DNA from: Bacillota bacterium
Lineage (GTDB): Bacteria; Bacillota; Clostridia; Oscillospirales; Ethanoligenentaceae
Reading direction: 5' to 3'
Length of the DNA: 36,494 bases
NCBI GenBank assembly: GCA_023391835.1
Contig: JAEWAE010000046.1
Span: forward strand, 1 to 36,494
Shown here in pieces: positions 24,997-33,142 of the stretch; the first letter of the stretch is position 1; each line of letters starts with the position of its first letter. Below the pieces are notes generated by a model that made no database searches, was not told the DNA's origin, and saw nothing but the letters and a program-made list of their open reading frames with translations. A program made the translations under genes and the position numbers.

Positions 24997-26538
24997 TCAC
25001 TTATTCCAGCTCATGTCAAAAACCGGAAGAGTCTCGTCTGCGCGCGGTGTAAATTTCAGGTTTTTGTTGACGGCGTAGACATTTTCCTGCTGCCACAGGG
25101 GCACCCAGGCCGCTTTCTGCACCAGCACCTGCTGAATCTGAGCGAAATCCGCTTTGCGCTGCGTCTCATTGAAAGTCTGATCGGCGGTCGTGATGGCGGA
25201 CTCGACCTGCGGGTCATAAAAGCCGCTATAAGGCGCGTCCTTGGTGAAAAGATTCTGGATGGTGGTCTGCGCGTCGAACGCGGGGCCCCAGCCAAGCAGG
25301 AAAATATCGCCCGCCTGATGCTGCCGGATCTTGGAAAGCTGCGTGGCCCACTCGTTGACGTGCACGTCCACATGGATGCCGATTTTTTGCAGCTGCGAAG
25401 CCACGGCCTGTGCCACCTGCTTATCCATGGGATACCGGCCGTTGGGCGAATCGAGGGTCAGGGTCATTTTGGTCGGGTCGTAACCGGCCTGCTTGAGCAG
25501 ACTCACCGCTTTATCCGGATCATACGGATACGCGGACGTGCTGGCATATTCGGTGTTGTTTTTTGCCAACGGCCCTGTGATGCGGGTGCCGTAACCGTTG
25601 AGAACGTTTTTGAGCAGGCTGTCCACATCGATGGCATAGTTCATCGCCTGGCGGACCTGTTCATTCTGCATCGGGCCCTTGGAAAAAGTATTCAGCGCCA
25701 GATAATCCACACGGGCGGAGCCGATCTGCGCGGTCTTGGCTTTCGAGTCGTTTTTGATCTGGTTGATGGAATCCACCGGCACGTTGTTGAACAGGTCGAT
25801 TTCCCCGTTCAAAAAGCCGGCCAGCCGGCTGCTGAATTCCGGAATATACCGGAACTCCACATTCTGGATCGACGGTTTGCCGCCCCAGTAATTTTCATTG
25901 GCGGTCAGCTTGAGGGATTGGCTGCGTTTCCATTCGGAAAATTTGTAGGCGCCGGTGCCGATGGGATTCTTGGCCGCCTCGGTCACGCCGACTTTGTTGA
26001 CGTATGTCGGGTCCATGATCAGCAAATCCTCGGCGACGCGGCGGGCAAAAGTCGGGGCCGGGGTGGAAGTGACCACCTGCACTTCGTAGTCGCCGACAAC
26101 CTTGACTTCCTTGACCATGGTCCAGCGGGACAGATAATAGGATTGGTTTGCCTTATTGAGTATGTATTCGATGCTGAATTTTACGGCCTGTGCGTTGAAC
26201 GGATCGCCGTTTTGAAACTTGACGCCCTGCCGGAGGGTGAAATCCCAGGTGTTTTCATCGAGGCTTTTCCAGGCGGTCGCCAGACATGGCTTCAGCTCGC
26301 CGGTCTTTGCATCCCGGGTGATCAGCGGGTCGTAAATGTTGCGGATCTGCGTATCCGTGGCGGCGTCGGCCGCCGTGTCGGCAATCATAGTTGCGGCGTC
26401 CGCCTCCAAGCCGATTACGAGATCCTTCTTTTTGGCGGAGCCCGACGAGCTGCCGGCCGCCGCACAGCCGGTGGAAAAAACGACGGCCGCCCCCAACGCC
26501 ATGGCGAGCAACTGTTTGAATGCGTGTGTCCCCTTCAT
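24997..26538 (-). CDS. Peptide ABC importer 2, solute-binding lipoprotein (family 5)
   Basis: A 513-residue secreted lipoprotein with signal peptide and lipobox VFSTGC (lipidated Cys25), then a Ser/Gly-rich linker. Family-5 features include IYDPLITRDAKTGELKPCLA, IGTGAYKFSEWKRSQSLKLT, YLALNTFSKGP and WVPLWQQENVYAVNKNL. The ATG at 26538 is preferred because GAGGGG stands just upstream; a longer frame adds seven unlikely residues. It is the first gene of the upstream importer-peptidase unit. Its ligand is probably a peptide; the exact kind cannot be read. Confidence 0.93.
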   Translation of the reverse strand: MKGTHAFKQLLAMALGAAVVFSTGCAAAGSSSGSAKKKDLVIGLEADAATMIADTAADAATDTQIRNIYDPLITRDAKTGELKPCLATAWKSLDENTWDFTLRQGVKFQNGDPFNAQAVKFSIEYILNKANQSYYLSRWTMVKEVKVVGDYEVQVVTSTPAPTFARRVAEDLLIMDPTYVNKVGVTEAAKNPIGTGAYKFSEWKRSQSLKLTANENYWGGKPSIQNVEFRYIPEFSSRLAGFLNGEIDLFNNVPVDSINQIKNDSKAKTAQIGSARVDYLALNTFSKGPMQNEQVRQAMNYAIDVDSLLKNVLNGYGTRITGPLAKNNTEYASTSAYPYDPDKAVSLLKQAGYDPTKMTLTLDSPNGRYPMDKQVAQAVASQLQKIGIHVDVHVNEWATQLSKIRQHQAGDIFLLGWGPAFDAQTTIQNLFTKDAPYSGFYDPQVESAITTADQTFNETQRKADFAQIQQVLVQKAAWVPLWQQENVYAVNKNLKFTPRADETLPVFDMSWNK

Positions 26539-26589
26539 GATGTTCCCCTCTTTGCGCAAAATGAATGTTTCTGTCTAAAAACGGATATG

Positions 26590-26610
26590 AAAAAACTGGC
26601 TCCTGCCAGT
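26590..26610 (-). terminator. Short intrinsic terminator or attenuator between marR-type and importer genes
   Basis: On the minus strand, ACTGGC-AGGA-GCCAGT followed directly by a T-run (TTTTTTC) gives a 6-bp stem with a 4-nt loop and a T-tail. It lies between the regulator's stop and the binding-protein ATG. Only about 50 bases remain for a separate promoter, so partial read-through is plausible. Confidence 0.65.
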
Positions 26611-26631
26611 CTGGTCTACATTCGCCCCGAT

Positions 26632-26654
26632 AGCATCCTGATTGACAGGATGCT
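26632..26654 (-). repeat. Perfect 9-bp hairpin directly after the MarR-type stop codon
   Basis: AGCATCCTG (26632-26640) and CAGGATGCT (26646-26654) pair around a 5-nt loop immediately after the stop codon at 26655-26657. There is no T-run. It is the first of two tandem hairpins before the importer gene and may protect the regulator's mRNA end. Confidence 0.6.
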
Positions 26655-27149
26655 TCAATCGTACTGACTCAATATCGTTTCAATCCGCTCCATGGCATGG
26701 ATCATATCATCCAATGCATTCTGTGGAATGTTCCGGATCTTTTCCGAAACAATCCGATTCGAAAGTTCTACCAGCTTCCGTGTGCTTTCGCGCCCTTTTT
26801 CCGATAGTTCCAGAATGCGGATTCTCCTGTCTGATGGGGAACAGGTGACATACACCAACCCTTTTTTCTCCATCTGTTTTAGGGTGCGGCTGAGATAACC
26901 TTTGTCCAGATGGAAAAACCGGCAAAGATCCGTGGCACTGGTCTGGCCGCGCTCCATGATTTCGTAAAGGAGCTGAGCCTCCAAAACGGAAAAAGCAGAT
27001 TGATCGGTGTATTCGCTGTTAACACCGTTGATACGGGAATAAAAACGGTTGAATCGGCGAATGTTCTCCAGATACTGAATGTCTTTTCGGCTCGCCCCCT
27101 TCCGCTTATTTTTTACAGTATGATTCTTAAGGTTGACTTTGTCAACCAT
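26655..27149 (-). CDS. MarR-family transcriptional regulator
   Basis: A 164-residue winged helix-turn-helix protein. The DNA-binding part spans about residues 65-125: SATDLCRFFHLDKGYLSRTL is the HTH, and VTCSPSDRRIRILELSEKG is the wing with the conserved DxRxR pattern. Flanking helices would form the dimer. MarR proteins usually repress neighbouring and own genes and release DNA on binding a small ligand. It lies just upstream of the importer-peptidase block on the same strand, so it is the best candidate regulator of that block. A palindrome overlaps its own start codon (27131-27147), suggesting autoregulation. The ribosome-binding site is weak. Confidence 0.92.
   Translation of the reverse strand: MVDKVNLKNHTVKNKRKGASRKDIQYLENIRRFNRFYSRINGVNSEYTDQSAFSVLEAQLLYEIMERGQTSATDLCRFFHLDKGYLSRTLKQMEKKGLVYVTCSPSDRRIRILELSEKGRESTRKLVELSNRIVSEKIRNIPQNALDDMIHAMERIETILSQYD
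27131..27147. promoter_or_regulatory. Candidate MarR operator overlapping its own first codons
   Basis: GGTTGAC-TTT-GTCAACC is a perfect 7-bp inverted repeat with a 3-base centre, covering most of the first six codons of the MarR-type gene. Its size suits a MarR dimer half-site pair. It is the strongest palindrome in this divergent intergenic area. Binding is inferred, not shown. Confidence 0.45.
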
Positions 27150-27450
27150 TACTTTAAATCATTGGCGATTTATATGCCTAAAACGATGAAGCAATAAATT
27201 AATTGTGCAACCTTTAAAAAACGTCCTGCAAAAAGCGCTGCCGCTTGCGGTCCGATAGCCGCGCCAGCGGTTGCTCCCGCCACTTAACAATTCCGCCAAC
27301 TTGCGGGACCGTCACCGGCCATGCGCGACACCATGCCCTCTGCGGGCGATGCCACGGGATTATTTGCAGTATATATTGAAATTTTGCACAGCAATATGGT
27401 ATAATTTGGATATTATTTAATGCATTTCATCCATCGGTTGGGCATAAGGG
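27150..27450. other. Divergent intergenic region between marR-type and histidine kinase genes
   Basis: About 300 bases that hold the promoters of both divergent genes. The kinase promoter at 27376-27405 is clear. For the regulator only an AT-rich stretch with TATAAA-like sequences is seen at about 27150-27210. The GC-rich middle part, about 27230-27350, contains nothing recognisable. Confidence 0.5.
27376..27405 (+). promoter_or_regulatory. Sigma-A-type promoter for the kinase/regulator operon
   Basis: TTGAAA (27376-27381) and a perfect TATAAT (27400-27405) are separated by 18 bases, and TGG directly before the -10 gives an extended -10 element. The kinase start codon is about 50-60 bases downstream. 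Confidence 0.75.
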
Positions 27451-29241
27451 ATGCGGACATCGATGAAACTGAAAAGCCGGGTCGGACTGTCGGCAGGGAA
27501 TCCGATTCTCGGCCGGCTGAAGCGTTTTTCGCCGGTCGCCACGCTGAAGGGACGTCTGATAGCTCTGATGGTGGGTGTGGCGTTGGCCTGCTGTTCCCTG
27601 ATGGCGGCGGTCTCCTACCGGGCGCTTTATGACATTCAGCAAAATAAGCTGCGCACGGCCATGCGGTATGACCTGCAGCAGGAGTCTGCCAGCCTGCAGC
27701 AGATTTATTCCAACCTGCTGCAGATTTCCCAGCAGCTGACGCCACAGGGTCCGGTGGGCAGTCTAGTGGATTCCTATTGGCAGGAGCAGGACCCGTATGC
27801 GCGCTCCGTCCTTTCGCGGAACATATCCGACATGATCGGCCTGGTGACGTTCCCCAACCCGAATGTGGAACTGGTATCCTATATGGATAGGAAAAACGGC
27901 AGCCCGGCCTTTTCCAATCTCGCCTTACGCGGCAATCTGGGTGTGCAGGATTTGCCGCGCCTGGCCGGAAGCGCCGAGGTGACCTACCAAGCACCGCACC
28001 GATCCCTTTGCCGTTTCAGCGGCGACACGGTCGTTTCGATCAGTCGCCGGGTCACTTTTTCCGACGAGGCGGATTGGGACATCTACGTCGAATCGCGTAC
28101 CAGCATTCCGGCGGACATGAGCGCCTCCCACATCGGCGGGCACACACAATATATCTTTCTGCTGTTGGACACGGACAGTCGGATCGTCTATTCCAGCCGG
28201 GAAAAATCTTTCCGCACCGGTACGCGCATCACGCTGGGTGCCTCCACGGGGCTGTACCGCGGATATGTCTATAACCGGCAGGAAAACGACTATGGGTATG
28301 TCACGGCTCTGCTGACGCCGACCGGCAGCTACAACCGGGAGCTGTACGCCTGGCGCAGCCATATGCTGATGCTCATCGGCATAATCCTCATCGTCGTGGG
28401 GCTGATCTCCGTGAGTCTATGGCGGCTGATATACCGGCCGCTCCTCCTTTTTGAGGCGGATATGAAAAACGCCGGCCAGGGCTGCCTCCGTTCCTGCCGG
28501 CATCACACCGGCGTAGCGGAATTTGACCGGCTGTTCGAGCAATTCGACACCATGAAAACCCAGTTCCATCAGCTGCTGGAGGACCGGGCCGCCGAAGAAA
28601 AGCAGCGGCATCGCATGGAGCTGGAAATGCTCACGTATCAGATCAATCCTCATTTTCTGATGAACGCCCTCAATTCGGTACACTGGCTCGCCGTCATACA
28701 TCAGCAGCCCGAAATCGACCATATGATATTGACCTTGAATCTCTTGCTGAGTTACAATCTGGGCCGCAACTCCCGGGAGGCGACCCTGCGCACCGAGCTG
28801 CAGGTGCTGACCGCCTATCTCGATCTGCAGCAGGCGCGCTCCGATTTCACCGTCCGATTTCATGTGCAGGAAGGGGATTACCTCGATGTCCCCGTGGCCC
28901 GGTTCATCCTGCAGCCTATCGCCGAGAACGCGGTGTGCCACGGGCTGGACGACGGAGGCACCATCACGGTGGACGCAGCCCTGTCGGAAGACCGGCGCAC
29001 CGCCACCGTCGTCATCCGGGATGACGGTCTGGGGCTGAGTGAGGAAACGCTTCGGCTGCTGCGTGACAGCAGCGCCGCCGCCCCCCATCCGATCGGCCGC
29101 GGGATCGGGCTGCGGTATGTCCGGCGCACGCTGGAATCCTACTACGGGAGCGAGGCCACGATGACGATCGACAGCCAAAGGGGAGCCGGGACGGCGGTCA
29201 CGCTGCGGCTGCCCCTCCACAGGGCAGGTGACGGGAAATGA
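27451..29241 (+). CDS. Sensor histidine kinase (YesM/LytS-like, His_kinase family)
   Basis: A 596-residue membrane kinase. A first membrane segment at about residues 35-55 (LIALMVGVALACCSLMAAVS) and a second at about 308-328 (MLMLIGIILIVVGLISVSLW) flank an extracellular sensor domain of about 250 residues. A HAMP-like linker follows. The phospho-acceptor His401 is in YQINPHFLMNALNSV, and the ATPase boxes are QPIAENAVCHGL (N), IRDDGLGL (G1) and GRGIGLRYV (G2). It should phosphorylate the AraC-type regulator whose gene overlaps its end by 4 bases. The ATG at 27463 may be the true start, since AAGGG touches the ATG at 27451. The neighbourhood suggests it senses a carbohydrate. Confidence 0.94.
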   Translation: MRTSMKLKSRVGLSAGNPILGRLKRFSPVATLKGRLIALMVGVALACCSLMAAVSYRALYDIQQNKLRTAMRYDLQQESASLQQIYSNLLQISQQLTPQGPVGSLVDSYWQEQDPYARSVLSRNISDMIGLVTFPNPNVELVSYMDRKNGSPAFSNLALRGNLGVQDLPRLAGSAEVTYQAPHRSLCRFSGDTVVSISRRVTFSDEADWDIYVESRTSIPADMSASHIGGHTQYIFLLLDTDSRIVYSSREKSFRTGTRITLGASTGLYRGYVYNRQENDYGYVTALLTPTGSYNRELYAWRSHMLMLIGIILIVVGLISVSLWRLIYRPLLLFEADMKNAGQGCLRSCRHHTGVAEFDRLFEQFDTMKTQFHQLLEDRAAEEKQRHRMELEMLTYQINPHFLMNALNSVHWLAVIHQQPEIDHMILTLNLLLSYNLGRNSREATLRTELQVLTAYLDLQQARSDFTVRFHVQEGDYLDVPVARFILQPIAENAVCHGLDDGGTITVDAALSEDRRTATVVIRDDGLGLSEETLRLLRDSSAAAPHPIGRGIGLRYVRRTLESYYGSEATMTIDSQRGAGTAVTLRLPLHRAGDGK

Positions 29242-30305
29242 TCCGGGTGTTGATTGTCGACGACGACAAACTGGCACGCAAAGGGCTGATTTCCATCATG
29301 CCGTGGCAGGCCTACGGCATGCAGATCGTGGGTGAAGCGGCCAACGGGGCCAAGGCGCTGGAATTTCTCGGCGGGCACGAGACCGATCTGGCGTTTGTGG
29401 ATCTGGCCATGCCCATCATGTCGGGGCTGGAGCTGATGCAGACCGCCCGGGGAAAATATCCGCGGCTCCGGTTTGTGGTGCTCACCTTTCACGAGGACTT
29501 TGAACTGGTGCAGAGCGCGTTCCGGCTGGGCGCGCTGGACTACATATCCAAAATCCGGATGGAAACGGAGGATTGCAACGCGCTCTTCACGCGCATACGG
29601 GAAAATTTCCGCACCTCCGGCCCCAATGCCGGCGAGCCGGAAAGCAACGGCCCGGAAGTACCCGCAGAGCCGGTCGACAGCGGCCTGACCGAAACCTGGA
29701 CGGCGTTCCATTGGCTGTACGACGAAGCGGAATTCGCCCGGCTGTGCCGGCAAACAGCCGCTTCCCCGCTCGACACCCGTCAGCTCGACATGCTCTTCGC
29801 CTGCCTGTCTGAAAAGGCGGCGGCTGTCACCGGCCTTACCGTGGGCCCCTGGCGGGCACACGACAGCCGGGAAGCCGCGCTGAATGACATCCAGGCCCTG
29901 CGGGAGCGTATCCATCGCCTGGCGGCCGGCGATATCTGCCTGGGGTGTGCGGCCGTTTGCATCCTGCGGGCAACCCATTTCATCCGACAGCAGCTGGCCG
30001 AGCCGCTGGATGCCGACGAAGCGGCCGCCAAAGTCGGCATGAGCCGCAGCTATTTCTGCGTCTGCTTCAAAAAGCTGGTGGGTGTCACATTCAACAAATA
30101 TCTGCGGCGGGAAAGAATCCGCGAGGCCGCTCGCCTGCTGACCGACACCGCCCAGACAGTAACCAGGATTTCCCAGGCCGTGGGATACGGCGACGTCAAA
30201 TATTTTTCCCACATTTTCCAGCAGGAAACCGGCAGTCTGCCGTCGGAGTATCGTTCCAATCTGCGTACCAGGCAGAGAATCGAATCCTGCACATCGAACA
30301 AATGA
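29238..30305 (+). CDS. AraC-family response regulator (YesN-like)
   Basis: A 355-residue protein with an N-terminal receiver domain (acidic pocket VDDD, phospho-acceptor Asp55 in AFVDLAMP, Thr83, Lys105) and a C-terminal AraC double helix-turn-helix (about residues 255-350; SRSYFCVCFKKLVGVTFNKY and VGYGDVKYFSHIFQQETG). The middle linker is poorly conserved. It is translationally coupled to the kinase (ATGA overlap). YesN-type regulators activate adjacent sugar-importer operons. Paired TCAAATATT repeats just upstream of the next gene are its likely target. Confidence 0.94.
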   Translation: MIRVLIVDDDKLARKGLISIMPWQAYGMQIVGEAANGAKALEFLGGHETDLAFVDLAMPIMSGLELMQTARGKYPRLRFVVLTFHEDFELVQSAFRLGALDYISKIRMETEDCNALFTRIRENFRTSGPNAGEPESNGPEVPAEPVDSGLTETWTAFHWLYDEAEFARLCRQTAASPLDTRQLDMLFACLSEKAAAVTGLTVGPWRAHDSREAALNDIQALRERIHRLAAGDICLGCAAVCILRATHFIRQQLAEPLDADEAAAKVGMSRSYFCVCFKKLVGVTFNKYLRRERIREAARLLTDTAQTVTRISQAVGYGDVKYFSHIFQQETGSLPSEYRSNLRTRQRIESCTSNK

Positions 30306-30350
30306 CCCCCTCCCCGGCAGAAAGGACGGCAAAAGCATTGTAAATTAGCA

Positions 30351-30390
30351 TCAAATATTCGCATATGTTTTCAAATATTTGAGCTATAAT
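30351..30390 (+). promoter_or_regulatory. Promoter with direct repeats, candidate YesN/AraC-type activator site
   Basis: TCAAATATT occurs at 30351-30359 and again at 30371-30379, exactly 20 bases apart and thus about two helical turns. A perfect TATAAT follows at 30385-30390. The second copy is also a 12-base palindrome, TCAAATATTTGA. No good -35 is found 16-18 bases upstream of the -10, as expected for an activator-dependent promoter. AraC-family proteins commonly bind such direct repeats overlapping the -35 region. The regulator identity is inferred from adjacency. Confidence 0.55.
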
Positions 30391-30427
30391 GACAGCACGA
30401 ACCCAATGTCGTAAAGGAGGGTCTACA

Positions 30428-32131
30428 TTGAAAAAGGAAATGCTATGCGCACTGCTGGCAACCGCCTTGGTGGCTGCCACCGGCTGTTCGGCCCTGACCG
30501 GAACCGGCGGCAAGGAAAAAACGGGCGGCACCACGTCTTCCACTGCTTCCGCACTCGGCGACGCTGCGGCATTCGGCAAATTTACAAGCCCGGTGGATGT
30601 CCATATCGGCATGTCGGTCGACCCCACCGACAAAACGCTCCCTTCCGGCGACAGCGCCGGAAGCAACCAGTATACACGCTACCTCAAAGACACCTACAAC
30701 ATCAACGTCATCGTGGATTGGACGGCGGCCAACGGCAACGATTACAACCAGAAAGTCAGCCTTTCCATCGCGTCCGGCAAAATTCCGGACGGCATGGTCG
30801 TCAATGACCACACCTATATGGTCAAAGCGGCCAAATCCAACCTGCTTTACAATATCACCGATATGTTCAAACAGTACGCATCCACCCAGGTGCAGATGAT
30901 CATGGAAACCACCAAGGGCCGTGCCATGGAAAACGCGAGCTACGACGGCAAGATGGTTTCGCTGCCAAATATCACGGCCGACGCCGACGGCGCCCATGTG
31001 ATGTTCATCCGGCAGGATTGGCTCGACAAGCTCGGGCTTGCCGTGCCCAAGACGCTCGATGACATTGAAAAGGTAGCCAAGGCGTTTGTGAGCAATAAAA
31101 TGGCCGGCGACAAGACCGTCGGCATTGCCGGGCCTTCCAAAAATTCCTATCTCTATTGTACATTTCTGCGCTCTTCCAACAACATGGGCGGTTTTGACCC
31201 GGTTTTCAGCGCCCTGGACGCCTATCCGGGCTACTGGGTGGAAAACTCCGACAAGTCGGTCACCTATGGCAGCATCGCGCCGAACACCCAAAAGGCTCTG
31301 GAAGTGTTGGCCAAATGGTACAAAGAGGGCCTGATCGACCCGGAAATCGGCACCCGTGACAATGTCAGCGACCCGATCAACGCCAACCAGTGCGGCATCT
31401 TCTTCGGCCCGTGGTGGTCGGTCGGTTACGGCAACGGGGATTCCTTTAAAAACGACCCCAAGGTCAATTGGCAAGCTTACCCGGTCTATACCGACGACGG
31501 CAAATGGAATCTGCATTACAAGACTACCGGCACCTCTTACACGCTGATCCGCAAAGGCGCCTCCCAGGACGTGGTGAAGGCCATTCTCATCATGAACAAC
31601 GCCCTGGTGCGGGACGAGGCCAAATTCGACACTTCCGTGGCCATCGGATGGTATCCGCTGCGCAACGTCATGGCGGCGGCCGATGAGGTCGAATATGAAG
31701 ACGCCCAGCTGACCAAGATCCTCAAAGGGGATCTGAGCGCCGGCAATGCAGACGACAAGGACGGCCTTTACAAGCTGATGAAAAAGGACGCCTCCGTTGT
31801 CCAGAAGGTGGTCACCACCTACGAAAATCCCCTCAACGCCAAGGATCTGAGCCAAAGCAATTTCGGCGATTTCCAGCGGATGTATTCGATGCTCATCGGC
31901 GACCGCCCCTTTGCCACCCTCACGCCGGATAAAAAAGTCTACAGCGTCACCTATAACCAGACGCCGACCATGGAAAGCAAATGGGCCAACCTGCAGAAGA
32001 TGGAGGACGAAACGATGCTGAAAATCATCGTCGGTTCCTCGCCGATCAGTTCCTTTGATAAATTTGTCTCGGACTGGAAAGCCCAGGGCGGCACCGCGAT
32101 CACATCCGAAGTCAAAGCGCTGGTCAAATAA
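30428..32131 (+). CDS. Carbohydrate ABC importer, solute-binding lipoprotein (LplA-like)
   Basis: A 567-residue secreted lipoprotein read from a TTG start at 30428. A near-perfect AAAGGAGG (30413-30420) stands 7 bases before it, and the product then begins with a normal signal peptide and lipobox VAATGC (Cys20); an upstream ATG at 30389 overlaps the -10 element. The mature protein shows family-1/LplA-type features, such as DIEKVAKAFV, IGTRDNVSDPINANQCGIFF and PWWSVGYGNG. It should capture an oligosaccharide for the LplB/LplC permeases. A terminator-like hairpin follows its stop codon, which would keep permease expression lower. Confidence 0.9.
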   Translation: MKKEMLCALLATALVAATGCSALTGTGGKEKTGGTTSSTASALGDAAAFGKFTSPVDVHIGMSVDPTDKTLPSGDSAGSNQYTRYLKDTYNINVIVDWTAANGNDYNQKVSLSIASGKIPDGMVVNDHTYMVKAAKSNLLYNITDMFKQYASTQVQMIMETTKGRAMENASYDGKMVSLPNITADADGAHVMFIRQDWLDKLGLAVPKTLDDIEKVAKAFVSNKMAGDKTVGIAGPSKNSYLYCTFLRSSNNMGGFDPVFSALDAYPGYWVENSDKSVTYGSIAPNTQKALEVLAKWYKEGLIDPEIGTRDNVSDPINANQCGIFFGPWWSVGYGNGDSFKNDPKVNWQAYPVYTDDGKWNLHYKTTGTSYTLIRKGASQDVVKAILIMNNALVRDEAKFDTSVAIGWYPLRNVMAAADEVEYEDAQLTKILKGDLSAGNADDKDGLYKLMKKDASVVQKVVTTYENPLNAKDLSQSNFGDFQRMYSMLIGDRPFATLTPDKKVYSVTYNQTPTMESKWANLQKMEDETMLKIIVGSSPISSFDKFVSDWKAQGGTAITSEVKALVK

Positions 32132-32154
32132 GCAGGCCGACAGGGCTGCGGCAG

Positions 32155-32186
32155 AGGCGCCGGATTGGTTCGGCGCCTTTGTCTTT
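32155..32186 (+). terminator. Leaky intrinsic terminator between binding-protein and permease genes
   Basis: AGGCGCCG (32155-32162) and CGGCGCCT (32171-32178) form a perfect 8-bp GC-rich stem with an 8-nt loop, followed by TTGTCTTT. It lies 24 bases after the binding-protein stop. Because the permease genes have no visible promoter of their own, partial read-through is expected, which sets the binding protein in excess. Confidence 0.7.
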
Positions 32187-32238
32187 CCCGGAGGCCGCGA
32201 CCGCATGCCGCCGTACACCACCGGACCCGGAGGACTAT

Positions 32239-33129
32239 ATGAAATCGAAAAGCTTTCAGAAACATTATTATCTGATGCTGCTCCCGGGCATGCTGTGGCT
32301 TTTTCTGTTCAGCATCGTCCCCATGTTCGGTATCGTCATGGCATTTGAGAATTACAATCCCGGGCGGGGCATTCTCGGTTCAGCCTGGGTGGGGCTTGAT
32401 AATTTTGTTTACATGTTCCAGCTCAACGATTCCAAATCGGTGATCGTCAACACGCTCATCATCGCCGTGGGCAAGATCATACTGAATCTGCTCGTGCCCC
32501 TGATATTCGCGCTGCTCCTCAATGAAATCACCAACCTCCACTTCAAAAAGGCAGTGCAGACCATCGTCTATCTGCCCCACTTCCTGTCGTGGGTCATCAT
32601 GGCGACCATCGTCCTCGGGATTTTCGGCTACAACGGGGTCGTCAACACCTTCATCAAAATGCTGGGCGGCGGTCCGCGGCTTTTCATGGGCGACGCCGGC
32701 GTCTTCCGCCAGATCCTGATCGGCACCGACGTGTGGAAAGAATTCGGCTACAATGCGGTCATTTTTCTGGCCGCGCTGACCGGCATCGACCCGACGCTTT
32801 ACGAAGCGGCGGCCATCGACGGTGCCAGCCGGTGGAAAAGTATGCTGCACATCACCCTCCCCGCCATGAAAACCACCGTGGTGCTGCTGGGTGTGCTCAG
32901 CCTGGGCAACGTACTCAACGCCGGCTTCGACCAGGTTTACAACCTTTACAATCCGCTGGTCTATTCCACCGGCGACATCATCGACACCTGGGTCTATCGT
33001 CTGGGCCTGCAAAATCTGCAATATTCCCTGGCCACGGCGGCCGGTCTGTTCAAATCCGGCATCAGCTTCGTGCTCATCGTGATTTCCTATTCGCTGGCCT
33101 ATAGATTCGCCGATTACACGGTCTTTTAG
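32239..33129 (+). CDS. Carbohydrate ABC importer, permease (LplB-like)
   Basis: A 296-residue membrane protein with about six membrane segments, starting MKSKSFQKHYYLMLLPGMLW. The EAA loop reads YEAAAIDGASRWKSMLHITL, which docks to an ATPase. The ATG at 32239 is chosen because GGAGG stands 5 bases before it; a longer frame would begin within the terminator. It pairs with the LplC-like permease encoded 13 bases downstream. No ATPase gene is present in the unit. Confidence 0.94.
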   Translation: MKSKSFQKHYYLMLLPGMLWLFLFSIVPMFGIVMAFENYNPGRGILGSAWVGLDNFVYMFQLNDSKSVIVNTLIIAVGKIILNLLVPLIFALLLNEITNLHFKKAVQTIVYLPHFLSWVIMATIVLGIFGYNGVVNTFIKMLGGGPRLFMGDAGVFRQILIGTDVWKEFGYNAVIFLAALTGIDPTLYEAAAIDGASRWKSMLHITLPAMKTTVVLLGVLSLGNVLNAGFDQVYNLYNPLVYSTGDIIDTWVYRLGLQNLQYSLATAAGLFKSGISFVLIVISYSLAYRFADYTVF

Positions 33130-33142
33130 GGGGTGGAAGAGT

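Noticed and set aside
30443..32221. Open frame of 592 codons on the minus strand
   Set aside because: It is antisense to the LplA-like lipoprotein gene and reads through its terminator hairpin. No ribosome-binding site or family match is seen.
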